Source of the DNA: Bacteroidales bacterium
GTDB lineage: Bacteria; Bacteroidota; Bacteroidia; Bacteroidales; VadinHA17
Assembly (NCBI GenBank): GCA_021738535.1
Contig: JAIPBU010000020.1
Location: 1-64,000 of the forward strand
DNA: 64,000 nucleotides
Reading direction: 5' to 3'
Part shown: positions 9,153-17,363 of the stretch, one piece after another
Layout of the letters: every line of letters begins with the position of its first letter
Position numbering within the stretch: position 1 is the first letter of the stretch
The notes under the pieces: model-generated
Database searches by the model: none
Told to the model about the DNA's origin: nothing
Seen by the model: only the letters and a program-made list of their open reading frames with translations
Position numbers and translations under genes: made by a program

Positions 9153-9264
9153 GACGAAGAGACGAAGGGACTTAGCGACTTAGCGACTTAGGGACTAAGT
9201 GACGAAGCGACTAAGGGACTAAGGGACGAAGCGACTTAGCGACTTAGCGACTAAGCGACTTAGC
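9153..9264. repeat. Tandem octamer repeat, 14 units
   Basis: Fourteen consecutive in-phase 8-mers fit NGAC(T/G)(T/A)AG, mostly CGACTTAG, GGACTAAG or CGACGAAG-like variants. The run continues less regularly to about 9127 on the left. It lies just downstream of the DUF4249 gene (minus strand) and codes for nothing recognisable. Confidence 0.9.
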
Positions 9265-9277
9265 GACAATTAAAATT

Positions 9278-9322
9278 TACTTTTTACTTTTTACTTTTGT
9301 CTTTTTACTTTTGTCTTTAGTC
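9278..9322. repeat. CTTTTTAC-type tandem repeat
   Basis: Imperfect repeats of ACTTTTT and CTTTTGT units fill the space directly before the DUF4249 stop codon. The same kind of tract recurs at 46838-46905. Confidence 0.75.
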
Positions 9323-10123
9323 TCAATAAACAATTGTCCTGCTGTCCTTTGTGGTACAGGTAAAAATTCCCCAGGCATTTTCAACATTACCCCGGAAAGG
9401 ACTAGGGGTGGTAAAGGCATCCCTGTTGGCCCCAAGTGCATTGATAATGCTGCGGTGATAATCATAGGCCGTTGAATCTATGCGGTACAGGTCAACCCTG
9501 GTTGAATCATTACCATCACCGGTAAAAGGATAGCTTATACTGACATTACCCTCAGGCTTTTCGTGCATGTCAATCAGAGCCTGCTCAACCGCGTTGAGCG
9601 TGCCATCACTGAATCCAGTCATGCGCAGCAGGTAATAATTTACACAGTCATCTCTAAGGTTGGCAGTTCTGACAGTCAGCATTTCATTATCATACTCAAG
9701 ACCACTTATTATTACTTCGCCCGGCAGCCGGCTACTTGCCTTTACAGGTTTATAACCCTCCTTTTCAATATAAACAGAGTACTCACCCTCACCCGGATTA
9801 ACAATACTATCGGATATGTAATTATACAGAAAACCTGTGTTATAGTCGGCCTTTACCAGGTTCCTCAGCTTAATGCTATCGACACCGCTAATAATATAAG
9901 CCGAAGAATTCCATATCATATTGATCCTTACAGGTTCCTGCATGGTTGTGCTGCTGAAAAATAATATCTCCATTTTCTCACCCTCTACCAGGTATGCTTC
10001 CAGCATTGGGATATTTTCTCCTTCCGGCAGATCCTTTTCAAGTGAGTTGTCCAGTTCACACGAAGGCATAAACACCGGAATGATAACGATCAATATGATT
10101 AATATTCCTTTTTTCATTTCCAT
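9323..10123 (-). CDS. DUF4249-family lipoprotein
   Basis: This 266-aa protein starts with a lipoprotein signal: MEMKKG, a hydrophobic stretch and a cysteine in VFMPSCEL, so it is probably anchored in the outer membrane. The rest is beta-rich (PMLEAYLVEGEKMEILF..., GEGEYSVYIEKEGYKPV), as in DUF4249 proteins, which are usually coded beside a TonB-dependent receptor. The start overlaps the receptor's 3' end by 10 nt, so the two are cotranscribed and likely work together in uptake. The substrate cannot be told from sequence. Its C-terminus (SRTIVY) runs into the T-rich repeat tract. Confidence 0.78.
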   Translation of the reverse strand: MEMKKGILIILIVIIPVFMPSCELDNSLEKDLPEGENIPMLEAYLVEGEKMEILFFSSTTMQEPVRINMIWNSSAYIISGVDSIKLRNLVKADYNTGFLYNYISDSIVNPGEGEYSVYIEKEGYKPVKASSRLPGEVIISGLEYDNEMLTVRTANLRDDCVNYYLLRMTGFSDGTLNAVEQALIDMHEKPEGNVSISYPFTGDGNDSTRVDLYRIDSTAYDYHRSIINALGANRDAFTTPSPFRGNVENAWGIFTCTTKDSRTIVY

Positions 10124-12375
10124 TGTATTTTCAAACTGGCAAAAGGTGTAAAGGGAAACACCGAGAGTTTTTTCGGAACAACCGCAATATCAGCCTGTTC
10201 AGTTTCTTCCAGTGTAAAGAAAAGGAAGTATGGATTACTGTTGTGATATACATTATATACCCCCAGGTTAAGTCTTGCACTCCACTTTTCCTTATCTGTT
10301 CTGTATTGTAATGCAACATCCATCCTGTGGGATGGTGGCATACGGAAATTATATAATTCGGTATACAGGGGGAATGGCCTGTTTTCACCGCCATGGGGCA
10401 GGAAAGCATACGCAGTTGGCATGGTGGTAACCTGTCCGCTTGCCCAGAACCAGGTTGCATTCCATGACAGCTTACCAGTTACATCACCTTCAAATTTTAT
10501 ATCGACCTGGTGAGGCAGATCCCACGACGGAGAAAAAGGCTCACCGTTATTAATAGCATCAAAGTACCTTGTGCTTTTCGACCAGGTATAATACATATCC
10601 ACCATAAGTACATTAAGATCAAGATGCCATCCCGTTTCAAATCCATAAGCTTCTCCCTTGCCCGTGGTCAGGGCATCAACCGGGTGAAACGATATTAGCT
10701 CGACACCTGGCGACAGCTCAGTCAGTCCCTTCATCCTCTTGTAAAAGAAACCCGCATCGGCTTCCAGTCGGCCAAAATCATAATGAAAATGCACAGCATA
10801 CTGATCTGCCTGCCGCGGAGGGATCCCCTGTCCTGCAGGATACCAAAGATCAGCAGGCATATTAAAGCCAAGAGGGCTAATAAGGTGATCAAACTGGTAC
10901 GTCCTGTCATAGCTCATGTTCATCGCAAAATTGCCCCGGTTGACATCCACCTGGAAACGGGGAGCAAGCCTGAATATTATTTCATCGTTGTTATAAGCAG
11001 TTAATCGCAATCCTCCCGACAATTCCAGCCACCTGCTCAACGGAAACCGCAGGTTGGCATGAAGGCCTGTATACAAACTTCTTTGTTCAGATCCGGCAGA
11101 TCGCAGCCTGGTGTCTCCCACCATTTCCTCGCTGTGAATATAATAGTCTCTCAGGGAAGAAAAGGCTCCTGCCTGCCAGCTGATACCCCGGTTGTTATCA
11201 CCGTAATATTCAACTTCACTGTCCCAGCTAAGCATATCGTTCTCCCTCAGTATGTTCCATGAAGGATTATATTCACCTGAGAAATTATAAGCTGACACCC
11301 CTGAATGTATCCGGATCCTGCTATTCCCGTTGATTGTTTTTGCCATGTTCAATGATGCAATACTGTTGCCCCAGTCGGTCCGCAATTTCAATCCGCCGGT
11401 ATTATAGCGAAACAGGTCTGTTGTCTTAAATATTGTCATATCCATCTGCCAGTCATTGCCAGGCAGGAAGTGCAGCTTAAGGAAGATATCATACAGCTTA
11501 TAATCGGGCAGTGGTATGAATCCCTCTTTTTCTCCATGAAGATTCTCATATATATCAGACACCAGGTCAAAAAATGAATATCTTGCTGCTGCTAATACAG
11601 ACATTTTATCCTTTACAACAGGCCCCTCAAATTTAATTCCACCGGAAAGATTGCTGATGTATGCCGAATAACTGTTTTCATACAAATCCGGATCCCGGCT
11701 TTTAACAAGCAGAAAGGAGGACAGTGCATTTCCTGACCGGGAAGGGAAACCACTTTTCCTGAGTGAAGTGCTCTCGACCACATCAGGATTAAACATGGGT
11801 GCAATTCCGAGCAGATGGTAGCTGTTATGCAAGGGTTGACCGTCCAGGCTTATCATATTACTGCCATGCCCCGTACCTCTGACATTGAGTGCGGCATTTA
11901 TCTCGCTGCTCTTTTGTATGCCGGGAAGGCTCTGCAGTGTTTTGATGATATCAGCCTCACCAAATCCGGATGTCAGCCTGTCTATATCATCCGAGCGCAA
12001 TTCAATTTTCCTGAGCCGGTTATCGCGTGCTTCATTTACAGGGGCAGTAATTGTTACTTCCCTGATTCTGGTTTCAGCCGGTGCCAGGTCAACATTCAGG
12101 GGTAACTCCGTATTCTCGTTTACTTTATATATCTTAAGTTCATAGGAAACATGCCTTATCACAAGGGAAGCCGGTATAGAGGGTACGCTTATAGAAAAGA
12201 AGCCACTGCTGTCACTCAATGCAAAGCTACTGCTGCTGCTCTGCACCTGTATGCTTGCTCCCGTGACGGGTTGCCCTGTTTCTCCATTCCTGGCAAAACC
12301 ACTAAGATCAACCTGGCCGGCAGCTGCCAGTGAACAAGTGATCAAAGAAAACAATATAAGCCACCTGCGATGCAT
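10114..12375 (-). CDS. TonB-dependent outer-membrane receptor
   Basis: This 753-aa protein starts at MHRRWLILFSLIT, 37 codons inside the listed ORF, because that gives a proper signal peptide ending near AAAGQVD and the extra codons cross a terminator hairpin. A carboxypeptidase-regulatory-like beta domain follows (about 25-100), then a plug domain with LQSLPGIQKSSEINAALNVRG and SLDGQPL, then a beta-barrel ending in aromatic strands. It imports a ligand across the outer membrane using TonB energy. It has the standalone receptor/DUF4249 arrangement, not a SusCD pair. The ligand is unknown. Confidence 0.88.
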   Translation of the reverse strand: MHRRWLILFSLITCSLAAAGQVDLSGFARNGETGQPVTGASIQVQSSSSSFALSDSSGFFSISVPSIPASLVIRHVSYELKIYKVNENTELPLNVDLAPAETRIREVTITAPVNEARDNRLRKIELRSDDIDRLTSGFGEADIIKTLQSLPGIQKSSEINAALNVRGTGHGSNMISLDGQPLHNSYHLLGIAPMFNPDVVESTSLRKSGFPSRSGNALSSFLLVKSRDPDLYENSYSAYISNLSGGIKFEGPVVKDKMSVLAAARYSFFDLVSDIYENLHGEKEGFIPLPDYKLYDIFLKLHFLPGNDWQMDMTIFKTTDLFRYNTGGLKLRTDWGNSIASLNMAKTINGNSRIRIHSGVSAYNFSGEYNPSWNILRENDMLSWDSEVEYYGDNNRGISWQAGAFSSLRDYYIHSEEMVGDTRLRSAGSEQRSLYTGLHANLRFPLSRWLELSGGLRLTAYNNDEIIFRLAPRFQVDVNRGNFAMNMSYDRTYQFDHLISPLGFNMPADLWYPAGQGIPPRQADQYAVHFHYDFGRLEADAGFFYKRMKGLTELSPGVELISFHPVDALTTGKGEAYGFETGWHLDLNVLMVDMYYTWSKSTRYFDAINNGEPFSPSWDLPHQVDIKFEGDVTGKLSWNATWFWASGQVTTMPTAYAFLPHGGENRPFPLYTELYNFRMPPSHRMDVALQYRTDKEKWSARLNLGVYNVYHNSNPYFLFFTLEETEQADIAVVPKKLSVFPFTPFASLKIQWK

Positions 12376-12383
12376 GGGTACAA

Positions 12384-12418
12384 AAATAAAAAAAACCGGG
12401 ACCATGCCCGGTTTTTTT
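12384..12418 (-). terminator. Rho-independent terminator (usable on both strands)
   Basis: ACCGGG and CCCGGT (12395-12412) form a stem with a 6-nt loop, flanked by A runs on the left and T runs on the right. On the minus strand it follows the 549-aa lipoprotein gene and separates it from the receptor operon. Confidence 0.85.
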
Positions 12419-12436
12419 CTTGTATAAGGGTAATTT

Positions 12437-14086
12437 TTAATCGAATAATGTGTAATCGATGAACATCTCAGTTCCAACAGGAACACTAATTACACCGCCG
12501 GCAAAATATATGGGGCTGGGAGCTTTTAACGGTCCACTCATAGAACTTGAAATATAAGCTTCCATCTTAACTTTGGCAGGATATCCACCCTGGTTGAAAT
12601 CGAAATACTCCATATTTACGAAATCGAAGAAACCACTGTGTACCAGTCGTACCGGAGCATTTATCACCTTGATACCTTTTAATTCGGGAATCATGTATTC
12701 AAGGGTCTTTCCAAAGAAATTCGGTAAAGTATAGTTGTATTCTATCTCAACAACTTTCTGTATTTCTTCCTGAAGTGGAGCGATAGTGATCTTTCCGTTT
12801 GCATCAACAGTATATGCATATCCGTCACCTGCGTCATAGCCCGGGATTGCCCATACCTCAATGGGATTACCTGCATCGTCATAAACAAACTTGGTTATAT
12901 CCATTGTTTCGTCAACATTTCCATCCTGATCAAGTATTTCAAACTGGACAAAAGTGAGTAGGTTGTCGGTATATGTCATAACGGCACGTCCGAAATGGAT
13001 TGTGTCAATTCCTGATGCCTTTGACGGGCTGCCGTATATGTCATACATATCGACCTGTGTTATAAGGTCACTGGCATCATAAGTCATTACAAAATACTCA
13101 CTTACATTACCTTCCCAGTCAAGGGCTTCAATTTTTTCAATCAGGTCATCATCACGAAGGGTGAGCTTTGCCATTGAAGAATCCCTTACCTCACCAGCCT
13201 GGTATACCTTTGTTACCTCAATAACCCGGTCGGGCGTATACATACGTCCGCTAACCCCGTCAAGGGTTATATAATAGTAATTATTGTATGTTTTGTAAAA
13301 TAGGCTGTCCTCACCGGGTACCGGGTAGTACTTTTCATAAGTATCATGATTGATCTGGTCTTCAGGAACAAACCAGCAATGCTGGTATTCTTGATACTGG
13401 TATTGTGATCCGTTAAAGTACCTGTTCCTGTATAATGTGTAAAGATCTCCTGCTGCTTCTTCCTGGGTGAAATAATAACCGCTGTCACCAGTGAAGTAAG
13501 TATAAGACATGGAAACACTCTCCACATATGATTCATATATATCATTGTATAGCGACTTCTCTATGGCCATCATTACCGGCTGGGCATCTGCATAATTATT
13601 CTGCAGTTCCAGTATGTTTATTACATTTCCATTGCCGTCAGGTAAATTAACCTGGGCATTGATCATCCTGTCCTGGTCGTCATAAGCCATTTTGACAAGT
13701 TCAACGTCACCCAGGGTCATTGAGGTAATTCCGTAATCACCACTCAATGTACCGCTCAGATAGGTTGTATTCCCGTTATCAAGCACAATGTACTGTCGTG
13801 TTGTACCATCTGCAAAGGTAACTGTAATTATGCCTGTTTCATTGTTGATGTCAAAGTCGGTTACATTACCGGGCAGGACATCATCAGGCACTGTAACTGA
13901 AGTAGTTGTTCCGTCACCGAAAGTAATTACCAGGTCACTTCCCTGGAATTCCATGCCGGCAATTTCACCATTCTCAAGGTTGTCAACCTTGTCTTTCAGG
14001 TCATTAATATCATTTTTCAGGTCATCCGTACAGCCGATCATCAATAATACTACAGCTGCAAGGAAAAAGGTTAGCTTTTTCATCAT
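12437..14086 (-). CDS. Secreted lipoprotein with PL29-like N-terminal coiled coil
   Basis: This 549-aa protein has a lipobox (LLMIGCTDD) after MMKKLTFFLAAVV; the second Met is an equally good start. A short heptad coiled coil (DLKNDINDLKDKVDNLENG) follows, as in the N-terminal region of PL29/DUF4988-type Bacteroidota lipoproteins. Two related beta units come next, GSDLVITFGDGTTTSVTV and TGIITVTFADGTTRQYIV. The remainder, rich in Tyr and Asp, has YD-like strands (AYDDQDRMINAQ, VYDDAGNPIEVW). No catalytic motif is recognised. It is a single-gene unit with its own terminator and is probably surface-exposed; its function is unknown. Confidence 0.75.
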   Translation of the reverse strand: MMKKLTFFLAAVVLLMIGCTDDLKNDINDLKDKVDNLENGEIAGMEFQGSDLVITFGDGTTTSVTVPDDVLPGNVTDFDINNETGIITVTFADGTTRQYIVLDNGNTTYLSGTLSGDYGITSMTLGDVELVKMAYDDQDRMINAQVNLPDGNGNVINILELQNNYADAQPVMMAIEKSLYNDIYESYVESVSMSYTYFTGDSGYYFTQEEAAGDLYTLYRNRYFNGSQYQYQEYQHCWFVPEDQINHDTYEKYYPVPGEDSLFYKTYNNYYYITLDGVSGRMYTPDRVIEVTKVYQAGEVRDSSMAKLTLRDDDLIEKIEALDWEGNVSEYFVMTYDASDLITQVDMYDIYGSPSKASGIDTIHFGRAVMTYTDNLLTFVQFEILDQDGNVDETMDITKFVYDDAGNPIEVWAIPGYDAGDGYAYTVDANGKITIAPLQEEIQKVVEIEYNYTLPNFFGKTLEYMIPELKGIKVINAPVRLVHSGFFDFVNMEYFDFNQGGYPAKVKMEAYISSSMSGPLKAPSPIYFAGGVISVPVGTEMFIDYTLFD

Positions 14087-14242
14087 CTTTACAATTTTTA
14101 GTTTGTTAAATAAATTATTAAAAGTTCAATTGTTGCGGGTTTAATAAATCAGTACTACATTTTTATTCTTACGGAACTAATATGCAATTGTTACAATTAC
14201 TAGAGTAAAAATTTAAAAAAAAGGTTGCATAAGGTGCATAAG

Positions 14243-14683
14243 TTATTCAACACTATAGTCTATCTCATCCTCCATGGTGCTATGGTTTGAAGCAAGCACA
14301 AGCAAGGTTCCTGTTTCTTCCCTGGATACTACCTTATGTGATATGCCGGTTCTTATATAGACCCCTTTATTCTCATCTCCTTTTATGCTGATGATTTCTT
14401 TCTCTTTGCTCTCAATATCTTCAAGATGAATATCAAACATGCCATCCAGGGGGATAAGGATCTCTTCCTTTACCAGGTGATAATGATTACCTGATGCATT
14501 ATCCTTCTCAAGGAATTTTGAAATATAGCTATACTTCAAATCAAAGGCCAGTGGAAACCTGCTGTCAAAAACAGGTATAAAAAGCCGTCCTTTCTTTGAG
14601 TCCCTGTAATTAAATGAGAACACTGTTGCGAGAGCAGTATTCTGAACCTTAAGGGGCTTTGAGTATTGATCCAGTGAATTCAC
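14243..14683 (-). CDS. Cupin protein, FdtA/WxcM-like
   Basis: This 146-aa protein has a cupin core: GNHYHLVKEEILIPLDGMFDIHLED carries the HxH and Glu metal ligands, and a second motif is GISHKVV. It resembles the WxcM/FdtA sugar-ketoisomerase type of cupin, which acts on nucleotide sugars, but no sugar-biosynthesis genes are nearby. The start overlaps the end of the transketolase gene by 4 nt, so it is translated from the same mRNA. The family assignment is moderate and the exact reaction is not determined. Confidence 0.65.
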   Translation of the reverse strand: MNSLDQYSKPLKVQNTALATVFSFNYRDSKKGRLFIPVFDSRFPLAFDLKYSYISKFLEKDNASGNHYHLVKEEILIPLDGMFDIHLEDIESKEKEIISIKGDENKGVYIRTGISHKVVSREETGTLLVLASNHSTMEDEIDYSVE

Positions 14684-16713
14684 GATTTCAAGAGTTTAAT
14701 TACCTGTTCATAGACATTAACTGCAGTAAACCCGAATTCATTATCAAGCACTTTATATGGAGCTGAATAGCCAAAATGATCCAGGCCCCATATTGCACCA
14801 TTCTCACCAACCAGTGCGGACAGTGTCACCGGCAAACCTGCAGTCAGACCAAAGCGTGGTATACCTGCCGGTAAAACGGACTCCTGGTATTCTTTATCCT
14901 GATTTAAAAATAATCCTTCCGAAGGCACTGAGACAACGCGTGCCTTAATATCTTTTTGTTCACTAAGCATCCGGGCTCCCTCAGTAAGAGTGCTTACCTC
15001 TGAACCACTGGCCACCAGTACAACATCCGGTTTACCTTTGCAGTCCTTGACTGTATAAGCACCTCTTCTTGCACCAAGGGCATCAGTATACCTGTCTTCA
15101 CCTGAAGGAAGGTCATCAATTCCCTGCCTTGACAGAATAAGCGCAGTTGGTGTGGAATTATTCTCAAGTGCCATCTGCCAGCATACTGTTGTTTCAGCCG
15201 CATCTGCCGGTCTCAGTACAAGCATACTGTTCTCTCCCGAGTGATTCTTAAGTTTCTCAAGCAGCCGTATCTGCGCTTCCTGCTCCACCGGCTGGTGGGT
15301 AGGGCCGTCCTCTCCCACCCTGAAAGCATCATGCGTCCAGATAAACTTAACAGGCAATTTCATTAAGGCTGCCAGCCTTACGGCAGGTTTCATAAAATCC
15401 GAAAATACAAAGAATGTGCCGCAGGCAGGTATTACTCCTCCGTGCAGGGCCATACCATTCATTATTGCGGCAAGGGTAAGCTCCGATACTCCACCCTGCA
15501 AAAACTTACCGGAAAAGTCTCCCTTCCGTATAACTTCTGTTTTTTTCAGGTAACCGTCAGTCTTGTCTGAATTTGCAAGGTCAGCTGATGATACTATCAT
15601 ATTATCAACTTTTTCAGCAAGTACTGAAAGCACTGCAGAAGATGCAGCTCTTGTTGCTATACCCTCCTTCTGTTCCAGTGACCGGAAGTCAATAACGGGT
15701 AAGTCGCAATTAAAAAAGCTATCCAGTTTTGATGCCTTCCCTCGGTTTGCTTCCCTCCAATCAGCTTCAGTGTTTTTAAATTCTTTTACCTGTTCTCTTT
15801 TCCTGTCGATAATATTGGTATAAAGCTCCCTTACTTCAGCGAAAACCTTAAACGGTTCATCAGGCTTGCCTCCAAGGTTAATTACAGATTTTTCAAAAGA
15901 TGCTCCTGCTTTACTAACCGGCTGGCCATGGGTTGATGTTTTTCTCTCAAAAGAGTTTCCTTCCTCATCAATTAGTCCTTTACCCATTACTGTCTTGCCT
16001 ATTATAAGGCTGGGACGATCCTGTTCTTTCAGAGAACTATCCAGTGCATCCCTTATTGCATCATGGTCATGACCATCAATGGTAATTACATGCCATCCCC
16101 AGGCTTTATACTTGGCTTCAGTATCTTCCGAACTTACAACATCAGTTTCTGTCGACAGCTGTATATCGTTACTGTCATAAAACATGATAAGATTACCCAG
16201 CCCCAGGTGGCCTGCTATCCTGCCTGCTCCCTGCGATATCTCTTCCTGTATACCACCATCTGAAATAAAGGTATATATATTATGTGACATCCATCCACCA
16301 AACCTGGTTTCCAGAAACTTAGCCGCTATAGCTGCTCCCACTGCATTGGTATGCCCCTGTCCCAGCGGACCGGATGTATTCTCAACTCCCCTTTTGAAAT
16401 CCACTTCCGGGTGACCGGGAGTTACGCTTCCCCACTGCCGGAATTTTTTAATATCATCATCTGAGTAAAAACCATACAGAGACAATATGGAGTATAACAT
16501 CGGCGACATATGCCCGGGGTCCAGGAAAAACCTGTCACGATGGATCCAGTCCGGCTTATCAGGGTCAAACCTGAGGTATTCCGAGAAAAGTATATGAATA
16601 AAATCTGCTCCACCCATTGCTCCTCCCGGGTGACCGGATTTTGCCTTTTCGACCATAGCCATTGAAAGCAACCTTATGTTATCAGCCGCCTTGAGATTGA
16701 TATTTTTACTCAT
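14680..16713 (-). CDS. tkt: Transketolase
   Basis: This 677-aa full-length transketolase moves two-carbon ketol units between sugar phosphates in the non-oxidative pentose phosphate pathway, using thiamine diphosphate. Seen in sequence: KAKSGHPGGAMGGAD at the N-terminus, the cofactor-binding ISDGGIQEE with the DSNDIQ loop, the pyrimidine domain (SADLANSDKTDGYL) with FWTHDAFRVGEDGPTHQPVEQ-like substrate histidines, and a C-terminal domain. A TAATTTTG box lies just upstream on the minus strand (16754-16747). The cupin gene follows with a 4-nt overlap, an unusual partner. Confidence 0.95.
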   Translation of the reverse strand: MSKNINLKAADNIRLLSMAMVEKAKSGHPGGAMGGADFIHILFSEYLRFDPDKPDWIHRDRFFLDPGHMSPMLYSILSLYGFYSDDDIKKFRQWGSVTPGHPEVDFKRGVENTSGPLGQGHTNAVGAAIAAKFLETRFGGWMSHNIYTFISDGGIQEEISQGAGRIAGHLGLGNLIMFYDSNDIQLSTETDVVSSEDTEAKYKAWGWHVITIDGHDHDAIRDALDSSLKEQDRPSLIIGKTVMGKGLIDEEGNSFERKTSTHGQPVSKAGASFEKSVINLGGKPDEPFKVFAEVRELYTNIIDRKREQVKEFKNTEADWREANRGKASKLDSFFNCDLPVIDFRSLEQKEGIATRAASSAVLSVLAEKVDNMIVSSADLANSDKTDGYLKKTEVIRKGDFSGKFLQGGVSELTLAAIMNGMALHGGVIPACGTFFVFSDFMKPAVRLAALMKLPVKFIWTHDAFRVGEDGPTHQPVEQEAQIRLLEKLKNHSGENSMLVLRPADAAETTVCWQMALENNSTPTALILSRQGIDDLPSGEDRYTDALGARRGAYTVKDCKGKPDVVLVASGSEVSTLTEGARMLSEQKDIKARVVSVPSEGLFLNQDKEYQESVLPAGIPRFGLTAGLPVTLSALVGENGAIWGLDHFGYSAPYKVLDNEFGFTAVNVYEQVIKLLKS

Positions 16714-16836
16714 TTTTGTGAAAATTTATTTCGGTGAATTATTATACAAAATTAGAAAAATAACCCTTGCTTCCTGATTATAATATAAAGAAGTAATTAA
16801 CATTTATAATAAATTTTACGGACTCAGGTGAAAAAC

Positions 16837-16868
16837 TCTGGTATATTAATGTATTATTAATAGATTTG
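16837..16868 (+). promoter_or_regulatory. Promoter of the metal-efflux operon
   Basis: TAGATTTG (16861-16868) is an exact TAnnTTTG box. TCTG lies exactly 20 nt upstream at the -33 position (3 of 4 match). It precedes the small His/Cys-rich gene that opens the efflux operon. Confidence 0.65.
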
Positions 16869-16916
16869 CGTAAAATTTATTAATTGAGGAGGCATCTTAA
16901 AATAAAAGGATACTTA

Positions 16917-17297
16917 ATGATGTCGGCATGGCTGGTAATCTTCCTTCATGCTGTCATACCTCATAATCATCAGGTTAACATGCAACTCGGGTGCCAGGAG
17001 CTATGCCACAGCCACAAGGCGAATGATGATCATGGCAAAGATTATAAGGATAATGTTGCATCTTTCCTGCCGCTTCCTGATGATCATGAATCAAATATTT
17101 GTCATTTCTCAACTGAGCTGAAACACGAGCAATCTTTCAACAGCTTTTTTATTAATGAACCTGTTTACTTTATTACTCAAATAAACGACGGTATATCCGG
17201 CACTACCGGTAGCACCCATGAAGCACTTGTACCCGGACACCTGATGAACGCCTTATTCCTTAGAGCACCACCGTATTCATCCTGCACCTATTGCTAA
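16917..17297 (+). CDS. Small exported His/Cys-rich protein of metal-efflux operon
   Basis: The listed ORF begins at a TTG; I prefer the ATG at 16917 (126 aa, MMSAWLVIFLHAVIPHNHQ), which has AAAGGA just upstream and gives a signal-peptide-like start. The mature part is rich in His, Cys and Asp (CQELCHSHKANDDHGKDY, DDHESNICHF) and ends SSCTYC. Small proteins of this kind often precede CusBA-type operons in Bacteroidota. It may bind the exported metal in the periplasm, but this is inference. It resembles no enzyme I know. Confidence 0.6.
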   Translation: MMSAWLVIFLHAVIPHNHQVNMQLGCQELCHSHKANDDHGKDYKDNVASFLPLPDDHESNICHFSTELKHEQSFNSFFINEPVYFITQINDGISGTTGSTHEALVPGHLMNALFLRAPPYSSCTYC

Positions 17298-17363
17298 TTA
17301 TTCTAACAGCCTGAGCATTAGCCGCTCCGGGCATTCTTCGTAGTTACTTTTAAATACAACAAT

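Noticed and set aside
9277-9465. 62-aa ORF over the end of the DUF4249 gene and the T-rich repeat
   Set aside because: It is out of frame with the real gene and ends in repeat-derived KSKKTKVKSKK.
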